Assembly (NCBI RefSeq): GCF_001044235.1
Contig: NZ_JYNL01000064.1
Location: 795,502-859,501, forward strand
Source of the DNA: Mycolicibacterium chlorophenolicum
GTDB taxonomy: Bacteria > Actinomycetota > Actinomycetes > Mycobacteriales > Mycobacteriaceae
Direction of reading: 5' to 3'
DNA: 64,000 nt
This document shows positions 36,547-44,883 of the stretch, piece by piece. Under the pieces are notes generated by a model. That model was given only the letters and a program-made list of their open reading frames with translations, ran no database searches and had not been told where the DNA came from. Position numbers and translations under genes: made by a program. Every line of letters begins with the position of its first letter. The stretch's first letter is position 1.

Positions 36547-36942
36547 ATGACCGACGAAACCGCCATCCGCGACGTCCTCGACCGCTGGGTGGGCGCGATC
36601 CGCGCCCGTGACCTCGACGGCGTCGCCGCCGCGCACACCGATGACATCGTGCTGTTCGACGTGCCGGTTCCCTACGACGGGGTGTACGGCATCGACGGCT
36701 ACCGCGCGACGTGGCCGGAGTTCTTCGAATGGATCGCCGGCGGCGCCGTGCTCGAGCTGGTCCGGCTCGACGTCACCGCCGGCGACACCGTCGCCTACGC
36801 GCACGCCCTGTTCCGCGCCGGCATGCCGGAGGACATCGCCGCGCATCCCGAGAAGCGGCTGCGCAGCACGTTCGGGTTGCGCAAGATCGACGGTGCGTGG
36901 GTGATCGCCCACGAACACCACTCCATGCCGCACACCGCCTGA
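36547..36942 (+). CDS. SnoaL/NTF2-like fold protein
   Basis: This 131-residue protein has the SnoaL-like/NTF2 cone fold: the opening helix AIRDVLDRWVGAIRARD, then HTDDIVLFDVP, and a closing strand AWVIAHEHHS. Relatives are small enzymes or carrier-like proteins of varied function, so no reaction is assigned. An alternative ATG at 36514 would add 11 residues, but these lie inside the palindromic repeat region, so I chose 36547. Neither start has a strong ribosome site. Palindromic repeats flank it on both sides. Confidence 0.78.
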   Translation: MTDETAIRDVLDRWVGAIRARDLDGVAAAHTDDIVLFDVPVPYDGVYGIDGYRATWPEFFEWIAGGAVLELVRLDVTAGDTVAYAHALFRAGMPEDIAAHPEKRLRSTFGLRKIDGAWVIAHEHHSMPHTA

Positions 36943-36969
36943 CCGCGTGGGGCCCCACGAAGTAGGGGA

Positions 36970-37019
36970 CAGACGCAAACTCGTGCTCGCCGGGGCGATT
37001 TCGTACGAGTTTGCGTCTG
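36970..37019. repeat. palindromic repeat copy 2
   Basis: Arms 36970-36984 and 37005-37019 are perfect 15-base complements around a 20-base loop. The copy lies between the convergent SnoaL-like and aldehyde dehydrogenase genes and could end both transcripts. Confidence 0.7.
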
Positions 37020-37031
37020 CTCGGCAGAAGA

Positions 37032-38504
37032 TCAGGACGGGGTGTAGCCGAACGGCAGCAGGATCGACTTCGGCTCGCAGTACGCCTCGATGCCCTCGGT
37101 GCCGTTCTCGCGGCCGATGCCCGAGTTCTTGTACCCGCCGAACGGGGCGCCCGGGTCGAACGCGTACATGTTCACCGCGTAGGTGCCGGTGCGGATCCGG
37201 CGGGCGATCTTGAGCGCCTTCTCGTTGTCGGTGGTGTACACCGACCCGGCCAGCCCGTACACCGAGTCGTTGGCGATGCGCACCGCGTCGTCCTCGTCCT
37301 CGTAAGGGATCACCGCGAGCACCGGCCCGAAGATCTCCTCCTGGGCGATCGTCATCGAGTTGTCGACGTCGGCGAACACGGTCGGCTGCACGTACCAGCC
37401 GCTGTCCAGGCCCTCGGGGCGCTCTCCGCCCACGACGACGCGCGCGCCCTCCTCGACACCCTTCTTGATGTAGCCCTCCACGCGCTCGCGCTGCTTCTCG
37501 CTGATCAGCGGGCCGATCATCGCGGCGGGGTCGGTGGGCAGCCCGGGCAGCATCCCGGACACCGCGGCCGAGAGTTTCTCGACGACCTCGTCGTAGCGCG
37601 AGCGCGGCGCCAGGATGCGGGTCTGCCCGACGCAGGCCTGCCCGGAGTTCATCAGCCCCGAGAACACCAGCATCGGCAGCGTGGAGTCGAGGTCGGCGTC
37701 CTCGAGGATGATCGCCGCAGACTTGCCGCCCAGCTCCAGCGTGCACGGCTTGAGCTTCTCGGCGGCGATCTTGGCGATCTCCTTGCCCACCGCGGACGAA
37801 CCGGTGAACGTGAACTTGTCCAGCTCCGGGTTGGCCGTCAGCGCGCGGCCGGTCTCCGGGCCGCCGGGCACGATCGACAGCACGCCCTCGGGCAGCCCGG
37901 CCTCGGCGAACGCCTCGGCCATCGCGAACACCGACAGCGGGGTCTCGGCGGCGGGCTTGAGCACGATCGTGCAACCGGCCAGCAGCGCGGGGCCCAGCTT
38001 GTTGGCGGCCAGGAAGAACGGCACGTTCCAGGCGGTGACCGCACCGACGACCCCGATCGGCTCACGCACCACCAGCGTCTGGCCGTAGATGCCGTCGCGG
38101 ATCTCCTGCCACGTGAACTTGTCGGCCGCGCCCGCAAAGTACTGGAACGACGACATCGCGGCGCCGTACTGCATCATGTCGACGATCGTCGGCGGCTGGC
38201 CGGTCTCGGCGGCGAGCAGGAACTTCAGCTCGTCGGCCCGCTCCTCGAGGATCTTGACCGCCCGCGCCAGCACCTCGCCGCGCTCGGCGGGCGACATCTG
38301 CGGCCACGGGCCCTCGTCGAACGCCTTGCGGGCGGCCGCGCAGGCGGCGTCGACGTCGGCGGCGCTCGCCAGCGGAACCTTGCCGACCAGCTCACCGGTG
38401 GCGGGGGAGTGCACCTCGATCACGTCCGCGGTGGCCGGCTCGACCCACTTGCCGCCGATGAACAGCTTGTCCCATTCGGTCTTGAACGCCGTGCTCTGTG
38501 TCAT
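37032..38504 (-). CDS. NAD(P)-dependent aldehyde dehydrogenase, Rv0223c homologue
   Basis: This 490-residue ALDH oxidises an aldehyde to the acid. Present are FTGSSAVGKEIAKI (cofactor loop, near residue 238), the general-base Glu in LELGGKSAAIILED (near residue 260), and the catalytic Cys near residue 291 in NSGQACVGQTRI. The C-terminal PFGGYKNSGIGRENG is typical. It matches Rv0223c by position and length. The ATG at 38504 was chosen because TAATGT lies seven bases upstream (leaderless layout); a GTG at 38513 is in frame. A KstR-like operator lies 31 bases before the start, pointing to a role in sterol or fatty-acid breakdown. Confidence 0.92.
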   Translation of the reverse strand: MTQSTAFKTEWDKLFIGGKWVEPATADVIEVHSPATGELVGKVPLASAADVDAACAAARKAFDEGPWPQMSPAERGEVLARAVKILEERADELKFLLAAETGQPPTIVDMMQYGAAMSSFQYFAGAADKFTWQEIRDGIYGQTLVVREPIGVVGAVTAWNVPFFLAANKLGPALLAGCTIVLKPAAETPLSVFAMAEAFAEAGLPEGVLSIVPGGPETGRALTANPELDKFTFTGSSAVGKEIAKIAAEKLKPCTLELGGKSAAIILEDADLDSTLPMLVFSGLMNSGQACVGQTRILAPRSRYDEVVEKLSAAVSGMLPGLPTDPAAMIGPLISEKQRERVEGYIKKGVEEGARVVVGGERPEGLDSGWYVQPTVFADVDNSMTIAQEEIFGPVLAVIPYEDEDDAVRIANDSVYGLAGSVYTTDNEKALKIARRIRTGTYAVNMYAFDPGAPFGGYKNSGIGRENGTEGIEAYCEPKSILLPFGYTPS

Positions 38505-38535
38505 GGACGTCACATTACCTACGATCAGGCGGAAG

Positions 38536-38549
38536 TAGAACCTGTTGCA
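38536..38549. promoter_or_regulatory. KstR-like operator before the aldehyde dehydrogenase gene
   Basis: TAGAACCTGTTGCA satisfies TnnAACnnGTTnnA and is flanked by AAG and GTT, which extend the symmetry. It is at nearly the same distance from its gene as the site at 32140-32153. Confidence 0.6.
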
Positions 38550-38559
38550 GTTGGCGGAT

Positions 38560-39327
38560 TCAGGACGGTGACAACACCAGCACCAGGTTGCTCACCGTGA
38601 ATTCCCGCAGCCCGGGCACCTTCGTCAGGTTCCAGGCCCATCGCGGGTGGTAGCGGGGAAAAGCGGCCACCAGCGCGCCGGTGCCCGCCGCCCACCGCAG
38701 CCCGTCGCGGGCGTGCACGGCGAACAACGACGAGCCGTAGTCGTTCTTGGGTCGACGGCCGTGCCGACGGGCGTACCGGTCGGCGGCGCGCCGGCCGCCC
38801 AGGTAGTGGGTCAACCCCATCTCGTGGCCGCCGAACGGGCCCAGCCACACCGTGTACGACAGGATCGCCAGCCCGCCCGGCCGGGTGACGCGCAGCATCT
38901 CCGCGCCGAGCCGCCACGGCTGCGCGACGTGTTCGGCGACGTTGGAGGACAGACACACGTCGACGCTGCGGTCGGCGAACGGCAGCGCCATCCCGGAGGC
39001 GCGGACGAACGTGCCCGCGCGCCGGTGGGTGCGCGGCGCCGCGGCGTGCATCTCCCGCGGGTCGGGTTCGACCCCGAGGTAGCGCATCCCGGCGTCGGTG
39101 AACGCCGACGCGAAGTAGCCGGGGCCGCCGCCGACGTCGAGCACGGTCAGGCCGGCCGGATCGGTGCCGGTCGCGCCGGTCCACAGGTCGGCGACGAGCG
39201 CGACGGTGTCGTCGGCGAGCGCGCCGTAGAAACGGTCGGGATCGCTCTGCTCGAAGCGGAACGCCGAGAGCAACCGCAGCGAGCGCGCCAGCGTCGCCCG
39301 CCGGGCGAACAGATCCGTAGCGACCAC
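38560..39327 (-). CDS. class I SAM-dependent methyltransferase, Rv0224c homologue
   Basis: This 255-residue protein has the SAM-binding motif VLDVGGGPGYFASAF near residue 62, an acidic loop GVEPDPRE near residue 85, and the segment VCLSSNVAEHVAQPW near residue 124, as in the methyltransferase-11 family. Length and neighbours match Rv0224c, whose substrate is unknown; a lipid or envelope target is often assumed because of the adjacent glycosyltransferase. The start is a GTG. It is divergent from the glycosyltransferase gene with 36 bases between. Confidence 0.88.
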   Translation of the reverse strand: MVATDLFARRATLARSLRLLSAFRFEQSDPDRFYGALADDTVALVADLWTGATGTDPAGLTVLDVGGGPGYFASAFTDAGMRYLGVEPDPREMHAAAPRTHRRAGTFVRASGMALPFADRSVDVCLSSNVAEHVAQPWRLGAEMLRVTRPGGLAILSYTVWLGPFGGHEMGLTHYLGGRRAADRYARRHGRRPKNDYGSSLFAVHARDGLRWAAGTGALVAAFPRYHPRWAWNLTKVPGLREFTVSNLVLVLSPS

Positions 39328-39349
39328 CCGGCCACCCTAGGCACAGCGC

Positions 39350-39355
39350 TAGTCT
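39350..39355 (+). promoter_or_regulatory. -10 box (TAGTCT) of the glycosyltransferase gene
   Basis: TAGTCT lies eight bases before the ATG at 39364, another short-leader or leaderless arrangement. Confidence 0.4.
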
Positions 39356-39363
39356 GAACACCG

Positions 39364-40521
39364 ATGTCCGCCCCCCTGAACTCCGTGTTGCTGCTGTGCT
39401 GGCGCGACACCGGGCACCCGCAGGGCGGCGGCAGCGAGACCTACCTGCAGCGCATCGGCGCGCACCTGGCCCGCTCCGGAGTCCGCGTCACATTGCGCAC
39501 GGCGCGCTACGACGGGTCGGCGCGGCGCGAGGTCGTCGACGGGGTCGAGATCCAGCGCCGGGGCGGGCCCTACTCGGTGTACGTGCGCGCCGGGCTGGCG
39601 ATGGTCGCGGCCCGCGTGGGGGTGGGCCCGCTGCGGCACGTGCGGCCCGACGTCGTCGTCGACACCCAGAACGGGCTGCCGTTCCTGGCCCGGCTGGCCT
39701 ACGGCCGGCGCGCCGTGGTGCTGGTGCACCACTGCCACCGCGAGCAGTGGCCGGTGGCCGGGCCGGTGAAGAGCCGCATCGGCTGGTTCGTCGAATCCCG
39801 GCTGTCGCCGCGGCTGCACCGGCGCAACCAGTACGTGACGGTGTCGCTGCCCTCGGCGCGGGATCTGACCGAACTCGGGGTGCGGGCCGACCACGTCGCG
39901 GTGGTGCGCAACGGCGTCGACGCCGCGCCGCAGGCCAGCCTGACCGCGCCGCGGTCGCCGACCCCCCGCGTCGTCGTGCTCTCCCGGCTGGTGCCGCACA
40001 AGCAGATCGAGGACGCGCTCGACGCGGTCGCTCGGCTGCGCCCGCGGATCCCGGATCTTCACCTGGACGTCGTCGGCGGCGGCTGGTGGGCGCAGCGGCT
40101 GATCGACCACGCCGAGCGCCTCGGCATCGCCGACGCCGTCACCTTCCACGGACACATCGACGACGACACCAAACACGCTGTGCTGCAACGCAGCTGGGTC
40201 AACGTGCTGCCCTCGCGCAAGGAGGGCTGGGGGCTGGCGGTCGTGGAGGCCGCCCAGCACGGCGTGCCGACGATCGGGTACCGGTCCTCGGGCGGACTGT
40301 CCGACTCCGTCGTCGACGGTGTCACCGGGATCCTCGTCGACGACCTCGAGGATCTGGTCGACGGCCTGCACCGGCTGCTCACCGACCCGGTGCTGCGCGA
40401 CCAGCTCGGCGCCAAAGCGCAGGTGCGCAGCGGGGAGTTCTCCTGGGATCAGAGTGCCGACGCGATGCGTGCGGTCCTCGACGCGGTGCGGGCCGGCCGC
40501 CGCACCAGCGGCCTGGTCTGA
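39364..40521 (+). CDS. GT4-family glycosyltransferase, Rv0225 homologue
   Basis: This 385-residue GT-B glycosyltransferase has the N-terminal GGGSETYLQRIGAHLAR sugar-acceptor loop near residue 19. The C-terminal nucleotide-sugar domain includes VVLSRLVPHKQIEDAL near residue 203. The E-x7-E motif (KEGWGLAVVEAAQHGVP) near residue 288 is the GT4 signature for donor binding. It probably adds a sugar to an envelope glycolipid or glycan on the cytoplasmic side. It matches Rv0225 by order and length. The MpaB cassette begins 27 bases downstream. Confidence 0.9.
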   Translation: MSAPLNSVLLLCWRDTGHPQGGGSETYLQRIGAHLARSGVRVTLRTARYDGSARREVVDGVEIQRRGGPYSVYVRAGLAMVAARVGVGPLRHVRPDVVVDTQNGLPFLARLAYGRRAVVLVHHCHREQWPVAGPVKSRIGWFVESRLSPRLHRRNQYVTVSLPSARDLTELGVRADHVAVVRNGVDAAPQASLTAPRSPTPRVVVLSRLVPHKQIEDALDAVARLRPRIPDLHLDVVGGGWWAQRLIDHAERLGIADAVTFHGHIDDDTKHAVLQRSWVNVLPSRKEGWGLAVVEAAQHGVPTIGYRSSGGLSDSVVDGVTGILVDDLEDLVDGLHRLLTDPVLRDQLGAKAQVRSGEFSWDQSADAMRAVLDAVRAGRRTSGLV

Positions 40522-40548
40522 GGCTGCGCGGCTGCTCCCGCCGTTACG

Positions 40549-40782
40549 ATGACCGGCGTGCGCAGCCCGCTGCAGCGGTACCTGGACTACCGGATGACGG
40601 TGGCCGAATGGATCGGCACCGCGGCGCTTCTCGGCACGCCGTACCTGGTGATCGGCGTGATCTACACCCTGGTGGGCGACGACCACCTCGCCCGTGCCGA
40701 CGGGGTGCGCGCGGCGGCCGCGTTCGTCGGAGGCGTTCTCTACTGGCCGGTGCTGTTGCTCGTCGGGGCGTGTACGCCGTGA
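40549..40782 (+). CDS. small two-helix membrane protein, first of an MpaB cassette
   Basis: This 77-residue protein has two hydrophobic helices (about residues 20-42 and 54-74). It is clearly related to the 85-residue protein at 41645-41902: both have R-[MV]-[TS]-V near residue 15, a PY..IG pattern at the end of helix 1, WP in helix 2 and a Cys near the C-terminus. The stop overlaps the GTG of the MpaB-like oxygenase by three bases, so the two are translationally coupled. Function unknown; a membrane partner of the oxygenase is an inference. I do not recognise a named family. Confidence 0.7.
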   Translation: MTGVRSPLQRYLDYRMTVAEWIGTAALLGTPYLVIGVIYTLVGDDHLARADGVRAAAAFVGGVLYWPVLLLVGACTP

Positions 40783-41636
40783 CCGCGAACCGGATCGAGG
40801 TGGCCCACCACACCGCGCGGTGGGACGACGGTCCGGTGTCGGTTGCCGATGCGATGGACTTCTGGTCGTTCGCCGCGGGGGCTGCGAACGTGATCATGCA
40901 ACTGTCCCGCCCCGGCGTCGGGCACGGCGTCGTCGAGAGCACCGTCGAGTCGGGCAACCTGATGAAGCATCCGTGGAAGCGGGCGCGGACCACGTTCACC
41001 TACCTCGCGGTGGCGATCCGCGGCACCGACGAGGACCGGGCGGCGTTCCGCGCGGCGGTGGACGACGTGCACCGGCACGTGAAGTCGACGCCGTCCAGTC
41101 CGGTGCGCTACCACGCCTTCGACCGCGACCTGCAGATGTGGGTGGCGGCGTGCCTGTTCGTCGGTCTCGAAGACACCTACCAGTTGTTGCGTGGACCGAT
41201 GACGCCGCAGCAGCGTGAGCAGTTCTATCTGTCGGCGTGGCCGTTGGGTACCACCTTGCAGGTCACCGAGGATCAGTGGCCGCCCAGCCGAGCTGACTTC
41301 GACGACTACTGGACCGAGGCCTGCGCACGGATCGGACTCGACGCAGCGGTGCGGGACTACCTGATGGACCTGATCGACCTGCGCATGATCAATCCCGTTC
41401 TGGCCCTTCCGTTCCGACCCTTGCTGAAATTCCTGACGGCAGGCTTTCTGGCTCCGGTGTTCCGCGACGCGCTCGGTCTGGGCTGGGGTACCGGGCGGCA
41501 GTGGTGCTTCGAACGGCTGTTTCTGGTGGTGGCCTTCGTCAACCGGTTCCTGCCCGAATTCGTGCGCCAGGCCGGCACGTTCCTGCTTCTGGCCGACGTC
41601 CGGACCCGGGTGCGACGGCACCGCCGTCTGGTCTAG
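40779..41636 (+). CDS. MpaB/DUF2236-family oxygenase (latex-clearing-protein-like)
   Basis: This 285-residue helical protein belongs to the MpaB/DUF2236 family, which includes the rubber oxygenase Lcp and mycophenolic acid MpaB. The opening segment with LSRPGVGHGVVES near residue 46 and YHAFDRDLQMWVAACL near residue 110 are family-like. Characterised relatives bind b-type heme and cleave double bonds in isoprenoids. A hydrophobic stretch near residues 205-230 and another near 245-265 suggest membrane association. The GTG overlaps the preceding small gene. The substrate is unknown; an isoprenoid lipid is a speculative option. Confidence 0.8.
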   Translation: MTANRIEVAHHTARWDDGPVSVADAMDFWSFAAGAANVIMQLSRPGVGHGVVESTVESGNLMKHPWKRARTTFTYLAVAIRGTDEDRAAFRAAVDDVHRHVKSTPSSPVRYHAFDRDLQMWVAACLFVGLEDTYQLLRGPMTPQQREQFYLSAWPLGTTLQVTEDQWPPSRADFDDYWTEACARIGLDAAVRDYLMDLIDLRMINPVLALPFRPLLKFLTAGFLAPVFRDALGLGWGTGRQWCFERLFLVVAFVNRFLPEFVRQAGTFLLLADVRTRVRRHRRLV

Positions 41637-41644
41637 GGGTCTTG

Positions 41645-41902
41645 ATGGGAATCCGCACCGCCGTCCGCCGCTTGCTGAGCAGGCGGGTCTCGGTCTACGA
41701 CGTGGTCGAAATGGCGCTGTGGCTGGCGATTCCGTACGTGGGGATCGGCTTGACGTGGGCGTTCTTCCAGACGCAGCAGGTCGGTGCCGTCGAGGACATC
41801 CTGACGACGCGGCTGCCGGCCGGCGCGGACATCCTGTCCTACCTACTCGTCGCCGCGCTGTGGCCGTTGGGCATGCTCGTCCCGGGCGTCTGCGCCGCGT
41901 GA
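41645..41902 (+). CDS. small two-helix membrane protein, third gene of the MpaB cassette
   Basis: This 85-residue protein has hydrophobic helices at about residues 20-42 and 60-82 and is a paralogue of the 77-residue protein upstream of the oxygenase. The shared features are the V....A...PY..IG pattern of helix 1 and the WP....LV pattern of helix 2. It begins eight bases after the oxygenase stop. Its last 60 bases overlap the 3' end of the convergent Rv0226c homologue, which is unusually long for this window. Role unknown. Confidence 0.7.
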   Translation: MGIRTAVRRLLSRRVSVYDVVEMALWLAIPYVGIGLTWAFFQTQQVGAVEDILTTRLPAGADILSYLLVAALWPLGMLVPGVCAA

Positions 41903-43561
41903 CCGCCTGCGGCGCAACGTCATCGCGCCCAGCCCGACGACCAGCTGCGCCAGCCACACCCCGTGCGCGGCGAGCACCATGCCGCGATGGGGCGAGGACG
42001 GGCTGTCCCCGCCGACCCGGTAGACGGTGAGCTCGGTGTCCCGAAAGGTCACGGGCAGAGCCAGATTCGCGTCGGATCCTTCGACGACGACCCAGCCCAC
42101 ACCCGCCGCGGCCAGTTGGTCCCGGTCGGCACCGGCGAGCAGCATCGCCTGGACCTCGCGCGCGTGCACGCCCTCGCCGGGCACGGTGCGCCCGCCGATG
42201 GACAGGTCGCCGGTGGTGAGCACCTCGGCGCGCAGCCACCGCGGCAGCGGATCGAGCACGGGTGCGGTTCCGGCCCAGGCGAAGCGGCGCATGCTGTCGA
42301 CGGGCAGCACCGCGACCGGTGCCGGGGCGGCGTCGATCACCGCGGCGGCCTCCCGCCACGCCGACGGATACTGCACCGGCCGGACCTTTCCGCCCACGCC
42401 CCAGGCCAGGTCGGGCAGCGTCGCGATCACCGCGGCGCAGCACACCGCCGCGGTGGCGACGGCCGGCACCCGGGGCCGCAGCGTGACCACGGCCGCCGCC
42501 CCGGCCAGCGCGTAACCGGGCATCGCCAGCGCGACCCATTTCTGCCCGTCGCGCACCACGCCCAGGCCGGGAACCGCCTCGATCACCGCCTCGACGGCCG
42601 CCAGCCCCGGGCCCGTCGCCATCAGTGCGGGCACCGTCACCGCGGCGACGGCGAGCACCAGCAGTGGGACCCCGGCGCGGCGCCGGATCAGCACCGGCAC
42701 GCCGATGGCCACCACGGCCAGCAGCACGACCGTCGCCACCACGGCGAAAAGGCTTGTGCGCGAGGCGGGTACCGCGTCGACGTTCCAGATGCCGCCGAGT
42801 CCGGCGAGGCTGCCCAGCGTGCTCAGGCCCGGCTCGGCGCGGGCCGCGAACGCACTCACCGCGGGTCCCTGGTCCGCCCCGGAACTCCAGCCGTCGGCCA
42901 CCGCGGAGGCCACCAGCCACGGCAGCGCGGCCGTCGTCGCCGCCGCGAGACTGACCACCGCGCAGAACCGGCGGGACCTCCCCGGCCCGGGCGCCACCGC
43001 GCACACCAGCGCGACCGTCGCCGCCAGCATCAGGCCCGTCGGCGTCAGCCCGGCCAGCGCCAGCCAGAACAGCACCGCCCCGACCCCGCCGAAACTGTAT
43101 TCCACGCGCCGAAACTCGCCATCTTCGCGCGTGGAATGCAGTTTCGGCGCAGAACGTAGGGCCAGCACCGACCCCGCAACCCACGGCAGCGCGCCGTACC
43201 CCACCAGCAGGCTCCAGTGCCCCTGCAGCAGGCGTTCGGCCACATAGGGATTCCAGATCGCGATGGTGGCCGCGACGCACTGCCCGGGCAGGCCCGCGTC
43301 GGGCAGCAGGGCCGCGGCGAGCCGGGCGGCACCCCAGCCGGCCAGCCAGATCCCGAGGATCAGCAGCGCCTTGACCACCACGCCGCCGTCGAGCACCGCC
43401 GACGCCCACGCGACCGCGACGTCCTGCGGCAGCGCCCGAGGAGCGGCCTGCGTGAGCCCCAGCGCGGCATCGGTCAGATACGACCGCGGCGTCGACACCG
43501 CGTCGCGCAGCAGCAGATACCCCGGCCCCAGCAGCGGCGCGGTCACCGCCAGCGCCAGCAC
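41843..43561 (-). CDS. large polytopic membrane protein, Rv0226c homologue
   Basis: This 572-residue membrane protein has ten or more hydrophobic segments in the first 400 residues and a soluble C-terminal part (about 400-540). The pattern recalls GT-C-type glycosyltransferases or their partners; M. tuberculosis Rv0226c (576 residues) has no confirmed function. The first helix starts immediately at the GTG, and no canonical start lies further upstream in frame, so the true N-terminus may differ slightly. Residues of about 138-158 are encoded by a 61-base palindrome that keeps the frame open. It follows the Rv0227c homologue after 41 bases. Confidence 0.82.
   Translation of the reverse strand: MLALAVTAPLLGPGYLLLRDAVSTPRSYLTDAALGLTQAAPRALPQDVAVAWASAVLDGGVVVKALLILGIWLAGWGAARLAAALLPDAGLPGQCVAATIAIWNPYVAERLLQGHWSLLVGYGALPWVAGSVLALRSAPKLHSTREDGEFRRVEYSFGGVGAVLFWLALAGLTPTGLMLAATVALVCAVAPGPGRSRRFCAVVSLAAATTAALPWLVASAVADGWSSGADQGPAVSAFAARAEPGLSTLGSLAGLGGIWNVDAVPASRTSLFAVVATVVLLAVVAIGVPVLIRRRAGVPLLVLAVAAVTVPALMATGPGLAAVEAVIEAVPGLGVVRDGQKWVALAMPGYALAGAAAVVTLRPRVPAVATAAVCCAAVIATLPDLAWGVGGKVRPVQYPSAWREAAAVIDAAPAPVAVLPVDSMRRFAWAGTAPVLDPLPRWLRAEVLTTGDLSIGGRTVPGEGVHAREVQAMLLAGADRDQLAAAGVGWVVVEGSDANLALPVTFRDTELTVYRVGGDSPSSPHRGMVLAAHGVWLAQLVVGLGAMTLRRRRSRGADARDEHAQRPQRGDE
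43088..43148. repeat. 22-base-arm palindrome inside the Rv0226c homologue
   Basis: Arms 43088-43109 and 43127-43148 pair at 21 of 22 positions around a 17-base loop. It lies within coding sequence and is read through in frame as a charged loop between two membrane helices. This looks like an inserted palindromic element. Confidence 0.75.
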
Positions 43562-43602
43562 CAGCGCGTACGCCGGCGCGACCAGCGAGCGGGTGCGGGC
43601 GA

Positions 43603-44808
43603 TCAGACCGGTCTGTCCGGCGGCAGATCCGTCGGTCGCTGGGCGGGGAGTTTCTCGGTCTTGGCCTCCGCGCCGGGGACCGGTTCACCCTCGTCGCCGC
43701 GCCCGCCGAAGAACCGGTTGCCGGTGTCGTCCAGGCCGGGGTCGATCAGCATCGACTCGGCCCGCAGGCTGAACGAGCCCAGCAGCGCGCCGCCGATCAG
43801 CAGGACCAGGCCGAGCGCGGTGAACGTGATCGGCAGGATGCGGCCCCACAGCGCCACCCGGTCGCGCTCGTCGAACGCCGCCGCCACCTGGGATTCCACC
43901 GACTCGTCGTTGGTCGTCACCGTGTAGTCGACGAACGTCACCTCGGGCTTGAGCGCCTCGCGGGCGTAGTAGTGGTAGCCGCGGTCGGTCTCCTTGACGA
44001 TCGTGCCCGACACCGGATCCACCCAGAAGGTGCGCTGCGCGGCGTAGTAGCGCGTCATCGTGATCGATTCCTCGGGGTCGCCCTCGAGACCCCACAGCGC
44101 GGCGCGGGCCGTGACCTGGCTGTCGGCGTCGTCGTCGTACAGCGAGGCGTACTTGACGGGTTCCACCAGCTTGCCGTCGTTGTCGAAGCCGACGTTCTGG
44201 GTGAACTTGTAGGCGGTCAGCCCGTTGACGTCCTCTTCACCGGCGTAGTTCGCGTCGTACGGCTTCTGCGCGATCGGATCGAAGAACGGATAGGTCTTCT
44301 TCTGCGTGTCGAACGGGAAGCGGTAGGCGAGCCCCTCGTGGGGCAGCGCGATGTTCGTCGGCGGGTTCTCGTCCTCGATGGCGCGCGGCTTCTGCACGGC
44401 ACCGCCGGGGTTGCTCTCGCTGGACACCGCCTCGGCGGTCTTGCGGTCCAGGGTCACGGTGTCGACCATCGCCAGCAGCAGACCCTTGTCCTGCTGCTGG
44501 TCCGACCGCCGCAGCGTGTCGCCGACCTGCAGCGTGACGACGTCGGCGTTGGCCGGCGACTCGACGCTGATCTGCTGCTGCATCACCACCGGGACGTCCT
44601 TGTTCACGACGAACTTCTGCGTGTTCAGGGACGCGGGGTCGAAAGAGTCACCGGTGCCGTCGCTGACCAGCGTGGTGTCGATGTCGAGCGGGATCTTGGA
44701 GATCTTGCCCTTGGTGTACGTCGTTAGCAGCAGCGCGGCGATGAGCAGGGCGGCGCCCAGTCCCATGATTCCGCACGCGGCAAACCTCAGCGCAACTGCG
44801 CGGTTCAA
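43603..44808 (-). CDS. DUF3068 membrane protein, Rv0227c homologue
   Basis: This 401-residue protein has one N-terminal membrane helix (about residues 7-29), a large extracytoplasmic domain (30-340), a second helix (345-367) and a Pro/Arg/Gly-rich cytoplasmic tail. It matches Rv0227c, a DUF3068 protein, throughout (RFAACGIMGLGAALLIAALL start, DPVSGTIVKETDRG). Function unknown; the family is restricted to mycolate-containing and related actinobacteria. The start is a TTG at 44808 with AAGGGAGA about seven bases upstream; no ATG or GTG fits. It precedes the Rv0226c homologue and is divergent from the acyltransferase-3 gene. Confidence 0.88.
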   Translation of the reverse strand: MNRAVALRFAACGIMGLGAALLIAALLLTTYTKGKISKIPLDIDTTLVSDGTGDSFDPASLNTQKFVVNKDVPVVMQQQISVESPANADVVTLQVGDTLRRSDQQQDKGLLLAMVDTVTLDRKTAEAVSSESNPGGAVQKPRAIEDENPPTNIALPHEGLAYRFPFDTQKKTYPFFDPIAQKPYDANYAGEEDVNGLTAYKFTQNVGFDNDGKLVEPVKYASLYDDDADSQVTARAALWGLEGDPEESITMTRYYAAQRTFWVDPVSGTIVKETDRGYHYYAREALKPEVTFVDYTVTTNDESVESQVAAAFDERDRVALWGRILPITFTALGLVLLIGGALLGSFSLRAESMLIDPGLDDTGNRFFGGRGDEGEPVPGAEAKTEKLPAQRPTDLPPDRPV

Positions 44809-44883
44809 TACCGTGTCTCCCTTCGCGCGCGGCAAAACCCGTTCGACCCTAACAGCACAAGTTAAGGCCCTCAGTAGCAAGCA

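Noticed and set aside
41843-43561. Rv0226c homologue as a pseudogene because of the internal palindrome
   Set aside because: The frame stays open through the palindrome and hydrophobic helices continue normally on both sides.
44836-44849. A third KstR-like site between the Rv0227c and Rv0228 homologues
   Set aside because: The AAC-CC-GTT core is present but the outer T of TnnAACnnGTTnnA is missing, and neither gene is an obvious sterol gene.
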